In this document: in pieces, positions 14,003 through 17,063 of the stretch | Position numbering within the stretch: position 1 is the first letter of the stretch | Layout: each line of letters begins with the position of its first letter | Origin: Bacteroidales bacterium | GTDB taxonomy: Bacteria > Bacteroidota > Bacteroidia > Bacteroidales > UBA7960 | Direction: 5' to 3' | Assembly (NCBI GenBank): GCA_003560215.1 | Contig: PWIY01000290.1 | Location: 1-17,063, forward strand | Length of the DNA stretch: 17,063 nt | Notes under the pieces: generated by a model | What the model was told of the DNA's origin: nothing | The model's database searches: none | Seen by the model: only the letters and a program-made list of their open reading frames with translations | Position numbers and translations under genes: made by a program

Positions 14003-15367
14003 ATGGCAATAGACATTAAAGTACCGGAAGCAGGCGAATCGATCACCGAGGTGGAACTGGCCAAATGGCTCGTGGCCGACGGTGATTATGTGGAAAAAGA
14101 CCAGGAGATCGCGGAGATCGACTCCGATAAGGCCACCCTGACAATCAACGCAGAAGCGGCCGGACGGATCAGCATTGTGATGGAAGAGGGCACCTCCACC
14201 GAACCGGGAAAGGTGATCGCCAGAATCGACACAGATGCTGAAGCTCCCGCTGATAAGGCAAAGGACAAGGAGTCCTTTGACAAAGAGTCCTCTGAAGAAG
14301 ATGCCGCAGGGAAAGAAGCGGCCGGAAAAAGTAAGGAAAAGGGAAAGGCAGGGGAAAGCCAGCCTGCCGGCAGCCAGCCCGTTGATCAGGAAAAAGAGCG
14401 TTCCGAAACCCGGTCTGATAAGGGCACAGAGAGCGGCAACTCCCGGATCACATTCAGCCCCCAGGCCAAAAGGTTGCTCGACGAGGAAGGGATTTCCGCT
14501 GATCCGGAAACCCTGCATCCAGGAAGCAAACGGATCACCAAAAAGGATGTGCTGATGGCCATTGCCGGAAAGATCAGGGGCGATTCACCGGAAGGCCAGA
14601 CTGCCTCGGATGCTGCAGCACCCTCATGGGGTGGAGGACGCGGTGAAGACCGGCAAAAAATGTCCACCCTGCGGAAAAAGGTGGCCGAACGACTGGTGGC
14701 GGTAAAAAATGAAACCGCCATGCTGACCACCTTCAACGAGGTAGATATGACAGCCATCATGCAGCTGCGCAAAAAACATCAGCAAGCCTTTGTGGAAAAA
14801 AACGGGTTCAAGTTGGGCTTCATGTCATTTTTTGTGAAGGCCCTTACCGAAAGCATCCCGTACTTCCCGCTTGTCAACGCCAAAATCGATGGCGACCATA
14901 TCATTGTACCGGAATATGCCGATGTGGGGATCGCCGTGAGCACACCCAAAGGATTGATGGTACCGGTCATCCGCAACGCAGAACAAATGACCCTGGCCGG
15001 CCTTGAAGGATATATCAACGAAATGGCCGAAAGGGCCCGCAACAACAAAATAAGCATTGAGGAACTCAGCGGCGGAACCATTTCCATTACCAATGGCGGG
15101 GTATTCGGGTCCATGCTTTCCACCCCCATCCTGAACCCTCCGCAGAGCGCCATTCTGGGCATGCACAAGATCATGGAACGGCCTGTGGCCATTGACGGCA
15201 AGGTTGAGATCCGCCCCATGATGTACCTGGCCCTTTCTTACGACCACCGCATCATTGACGGAAAAGAGTCGGTCAGTTTCCTGGTGAAGATCAAAGAAAT
15301 GCTGGAAAACCCAACCATGCTTCTCACCGGCGGGAAGGATCCGGGAGCAGCGCTGATCGGACTTTAA
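14003..15367 (+). CDS. sucB: 2-oxoglutarate dehydrogenase E2 component (dihydrolipoamide succinyltransferase)
   Basis: A 454-residue, three-domain acyltransferase that takes the succinyl group from E1 and transfers it to CoA. The lipoyl domain (1-78) carries the lipoylated lysine K43 in EIDSDKATL. A long charged, flexible linker (about 79-147, rich in Lys, Glu, Ser and Ala) follows, then the peripheral-subunit-binding domain (about 150-188, FSPQAKRLLDEEGISADPE through GSKRITKKDVL). After a second linker comes the catalytic domain (about 218-454) with the active-site motif SYDHRIIDGKESVSFL (412-427; H415 and D419). The EIDSDKA lipoyl box and the direct sucA partner favour succinyl- over acetyl-transferase. 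ATG 14003 gives the standard MAIDIKVPEAGESI opening. No E3 gene follows, so dihydrolipoamide dehydrogenase is encoded elsewhere. Confidence 0.96.
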   Translation: MAIDIKVPEAGESITEVELAKWLVADGDYVEKDQEIAEIDSDKATLTINAEAAGRISIVMEEGTSTEPGKVIARIDTDAEAPADKAKDKESFDKESSEEDAAGKEAAGKSKEKGKAGESQPAGSQPVDQEKERSETRSDKGTESGNSRITFSPQAKRLLDEEGISADPETLHPGSKRITKKDVLMAIAGKIRGDSPEGQTASDAAAPSWGGGRGEDRQKMSTLRKKVAERLVAVKNETAMLTTFNEVDMTAIMQLRKKHQQAFVEKNGFKLGFMSFFVKALTESIPYFPLVNAKIDGDHIIVPEYADVGIAVSTPKGLMVPVIRNAEQMTLAGLEGYINEMAERARNNKISIEELSGGTISITNGGVFGSMLSTPILNPPQSAILGMHKIMERPVAIDGKVEIRPMMYLALSYDHRIIDGKESVSFLVKIKEMLENPTMLLTGGKDPGAALIGL

Positions 15368-15378
15368 ACCCAGGACCT

Positions 15379-15436
15379 CCGGAAGTGTTGAAACATTCCC
15401 GGTCTTTGAACGGTTTTTGCACTTCGTCAAAAATCG
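15379..15436 (+). terminator. Two terminator-like hairpins between sucB and the carbonic anhydrase gene
   Basis: The first hairpin pairs 15379-15389 with 15392-15402 (one G-U and one A-C mismatch). The second pairs CGGTTTTTG (15411-15419) with CAAAAATCG (15428-15436), one G-U. Neither has a clear T-run directly after the stem, so full termination is doubtful; attenuation or RNA 3'-end protection is possible. Confidence 0.3.
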
Positions 15437-15460
15437 GTAACGCGGTATAATCGAAAAACG

Positions 15461-15485
15461 CATCATCCGGCATAAAACCAATCAT
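15461..15485 (+). repeat. Leader element shared with sucB, copy 2 (carbonic anhydrase gene)
   Basis: Second copy of the 25-base element, ending four bases before ATG 15490. The position relative to the start codon is within one base of that in the sucB copy. Confidence 0.6.
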
Positions 15486-15489
15486 TGTT

Positions 15490-16017
15490 ATGGCACTGAT
15501 AAAATCAATCAGGGGGTTTCATCCCCGTTTTGGAGAAAACTGTTACCTGGCAGAAAATGCCACCATCATCGGAGACGTGGTTGCCGGCAACAATTGCAGC
15601 ATATGGTTCAACGCCGTTGTCCGGGGCGATTTCCATTACATACGCATCGGCAACAATGTGAACATTCAGGACGGTGCCATTGTCCATTGCACCTATGAAA
15701 CAGCACCCACCAATATCGGCAACAACGTATCGGTTGCCCACAGGGCTATCATACATGGCTGCACCATTGAAGACAATGTCCTTGTCGGGATGAATGCGGT
15801 GGTGATGGACAATGCCGTGATCGGCAGCAATTCGATCATCGCCGCCGGTGCTGTGGTACTTGAAAACACAGTGGTTGAACCCGGGAGCGTCTATGCTGGC
15901 ATCCCTGCAAAAAAAGTAAAAGACATCAGCCAGGAACTTACCAGCGACCTGCTTGAACGAATATCGGAGAAATACGTCAAATACAGCGGGTGGTACCGGG
16001 AAGAAGACAACCCATAA
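15490..16017 (+). CDS. Gamma-carbonic anhydrase-like hexapeptide-repeat protein
   Basis: A 175-residue left-handed beta-helix protein of the gamma-carbonic anhydrase/YrdA/PaaY group. Hexapeptide-repeat wording runs through most of the protein (ATIIGDVVAGNNCSIWF, VRGDFHYIRIG, NVNIQDGAIVH, NTVVEPGSVYAGIPAKKV). The three zinc histidines are all present: H66 in AIVHC and H84 and H89 in VAHRAIIHGC, with the five-residue spacing seen in archaeal Cam. R45 and D47 of the conserved RGD are also kept. A C-terminal helix (SQELTSDLLERISEKYVKYS) caps the trimer. Many YrdA-type proteins show little measured carbonic anhydrase activity, so the reaction (CO2 hydration) is a family inference. Cytoplasmic, with no signal peptide. 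Same strand as sucB, 122 bases away, and convergent with the OmpH-like gene. Confidence 0.88.
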   Translation: MALIKSIRGFHPRFGENCYLAENATIIGDVVAGNNCSIWFNAVVRGDFHYIRIGNNVNIQDGAIVHCTYETAPTNIGNNVSVAHRAIIHGCTIEDNVLVGMNAVVMDNAVIGSNSIIAAGAVVLENTVVEPGSVYAGIPAKKVKDISQELTSDLLERISEKYVKYSGWYREEDNP

Positions 16018-16070
16018 AAAATGCCTGTGCAGCAATTACATGTCGTTCATGGCATATAGCTGCACAGGCA
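16016..16070 (-). terminator. Intrinsic terminator for the OmpH/Skp-like gene
   Basis: A perfect 12-bp stem pairs 16022-16033 (TGCCTGTGCAGC) with 16059-16070 across a 25-base loop that could itself pair CATG with CATG. On the minus strand the stem is followed by six T (complement of 16016-16021). The T-run overlaps the stop codon of the convergent carbonic anhydrase gene (16015-16017). Confidence 0.8.
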
Positions 16071-16182
16071 CTTATAGTTGGAAAACATTTCTGCCACGAT
16101 ATGCCCGACGCGGGGCAGTTTCAGGGCAGGGCGGCCTTTACCGGAAAACTTTTACCGGCAGACCCCGGGCAATAACTGAGAC

Positions 16183-16767
16183 CTATTGGGGTCCGATGTC
16201 CAGGTCCAGGTCTTCGACCGGCTCTACGTCATCCGGGTCAAGATCCAGCTTATCCTTCACAAGCGGCAAGATGTCATCACCATTGTCCCAGAAAACGAGC
16301 GAACCGCCACTGGTGTCAAAAATATAGGTATAACCATGCTCGTTGGCAATAGACTCAATGGCATCCCTTGCTTTTTCAATAATTGGACGCAAGAGGCTTT
16401 CCTCTTTTTGCATGATGTCCTGCTGGGCCGACTCCTCAAACTCCATAATCCTTTCCTGCAGACTTTGCAGCTCGCGCTCCCTGGATTGCCTTACCAGCTG
16501 AGAAAAAGACTCCTGGTTTTCAATATAATCCTGGTATTTGGTCTGAAACTCATTCTGCATCGACATATACGTTTCTTCCAGGTCTTGTGCATAAGCCTGC
16601 AGCTCGACCATTGCTTCCTGCCTTCCGGGCATCATCTGAAGCAACTCATTGGTGTTGACATGACCTAATTTTGCATCAGACGAAGCAGCTGCCTGCGCCT
16701 GAACAGTCAGGGTAGAAGTTCCAAGCAGAAACAGCGACAGGAAAAGAATTTTAATCATTTTTTTCAT
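16183..16767 (-). CDS. OmpH/Skp family periplasmic chaperone
   Basis: A 194-residue exported protein. It has a signal peptide (KKMIKILFLSLFLLGTSTL, cleavage near VQAQA at about 22-26), then the typical Skp start LGHVNTNELLQMMPGR, a long coiled-coil arm (about 50-130, rich in Gln, Glu and Arg), and the returning strand segment with ANEHGYTYIFDTSGG. Skp trimers hold unfolded outer-membrane proteins in the periplasm on their way to the BAM complex. The end is unusual: about 20 residues rich in Asp, Glu and Pro (DLDPDDVEPVEDLDLDIGPQ) beyond the normal Skp fold. I chose ATG 16765-16767 because it begins the signal peptide; a GTG four codons upstream is less likely. It is a stand-alone transcription unit with its own promoter and terminator, not beside bamA. 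Confidence 0.9.
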   Translation of the reverse strand: MKKMIKILFLSLFLLGTSTLTVQAQAAASSDAKLGHVNTNELLQMMPGRQEAMVELQAYAQDLEETYMSMQNEFQTKYQDYIENQESFSQLVRQSRERELQSLQERIMEFEESAQQDIMQKEESLLRPIIEKARDAIESIANEHGYTYIFDTSGGSLVFWDNGDDILPLVKDKLDLDPDDVEPVEDLDLDIGPQ

Positions 16768-16812
16768 TACGATAATCACTTAAGGTTAATATTGATTTGA
16801 TGGTTTAGCGCA

Positions 16813-16820
16813 CAAATTTA
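16813..16820 (-). promoter_or_regulatory. Promoter -7 element for the OmpH/Skp-like gene
   Basis: The minus strand reads TAAATTTG, an exact TAnnTTTG match, 45 bases upstream of ATG 16767. No convincing -33 TTTG is seen at 19-21 bases. Confidence 0.45.
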
Positions 16821-16931
16821 ATCAATCTGTACAAAACGAACGCTTTTTTAACAGCATTTAAGAGGATCTGCGGTCAACCGCTTCAGCCCTGTTCTCTGTC
16901 CGGGCACCCTCCACAAAATCGGCAAAAAAAA

Positions 16932-16961
16932 TTTGCGTGTTCTAAAAAAACCGTATATTTG
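16932..16961 (+). promoter_or_regulatory. Promoter for tRNA-Gly
   Basis: TTTG at 16932-16935, an 18-base spacer and TATATTTG at 16954-16961 give a full Bacteroidota promoter, 20 bases before the mature 5' end of the tRNA. Confidence 0.65.
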
Positions 16962-16981
16962 CAACCGCAAACGAATCACAA

Positions 16982-17054
<73 letters not shown>

Positions 17055-17063
17055 CAAAACGAA

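Overview
This window looks like ordinary chromosomal core sequence from a free-living member of the Bacteroidota (marine or environmental Bacteroidales/Marinilabiliales-like; the order is a guess). The pointers are two type IX secretion system (T9SS) proteins (a plug protein and PorT), a Bacteroidota-type membrane protein, a sirtuin without the zinc cysteines, and seven copies of the Bacteroidota -7 promoter element TAnnTTTG placed directly upstream of genes. Base composition is close to balanced throughout, and there are no transposases, integrases, phage genes, CRISPR arrays or defence genes. No gene-free stretch exceeds 300 bases.

Layout. 1-741: 3' end of a T9SS plug-type protein, whose end overlaps a convergent orphan thiS (728-934). 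1026-1541 (minus): membrane-anchored conserved protein, divergent from 1679-4580 (plus), a probable three-gene operon of aspartate aminotransferase, heptose-phosphate kinase and pyridoxamine phosphate oxidase. 4581-4752 holds a 38-bp direct repeat. 4753-5514: PorT. 5630-6166: TrmH/SpoU-type RNA methyltransferase, convergent with the sirtuin (6184-6870, minus). 6871-7134 holds the sirtuin promoter, an intrinsic terminator and an 18-bp tandem repeat. 7135-9963 (minus): secreted S9 peptidase. 10068-10811 (minus): TPR protein. 10812-11056: divergent regulatory region with a 14-bp palindrome at the expected sucA start site and several possible leader hairpins. 11057-15367: sucA and sucB, the E1 and E2 of 2-oxoglutarate dehydrogenase. 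15490-16017: gamma-carbonic anhydrase-like hexapeptide protein, convergent with an OmpH/Skp-like periplasmic chaperone (16183-16767, minus), whose terminator reaches the carbonic anhydrase stop codon. 16982-17054: tRNA-Gly(GCC) with its own promoter.

How the genes fit together. The main metabolic block is sucA-sucB (2-oxoglutarate to succinyl-CoA plus CO2); its E3 subunit is not in the window. PdxH makes the PLP that the aminotransferase in the same operon needs, and that aminotransferase links aspartate to 2-oxoglutarate. The heptose kinase, PorT, plug protein and Skp-like protein concern the outer membrane and its secretion machinery. The sirtuin carries the Tyr-x2-Arg signature of desuccinylases, so its substrates may be modified by succinyl-CoA.

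I found no convincing evidence for a new multi-gene system. The items most worth following up are non-coding or small: the palindrome and structured leader upstream of sucA, the cysteine-rich tail of SucA, the near-identical leaders of sucB and the carbonic anhydrase gene, the 38-bp intergenic repeat, and the orphan thiS.
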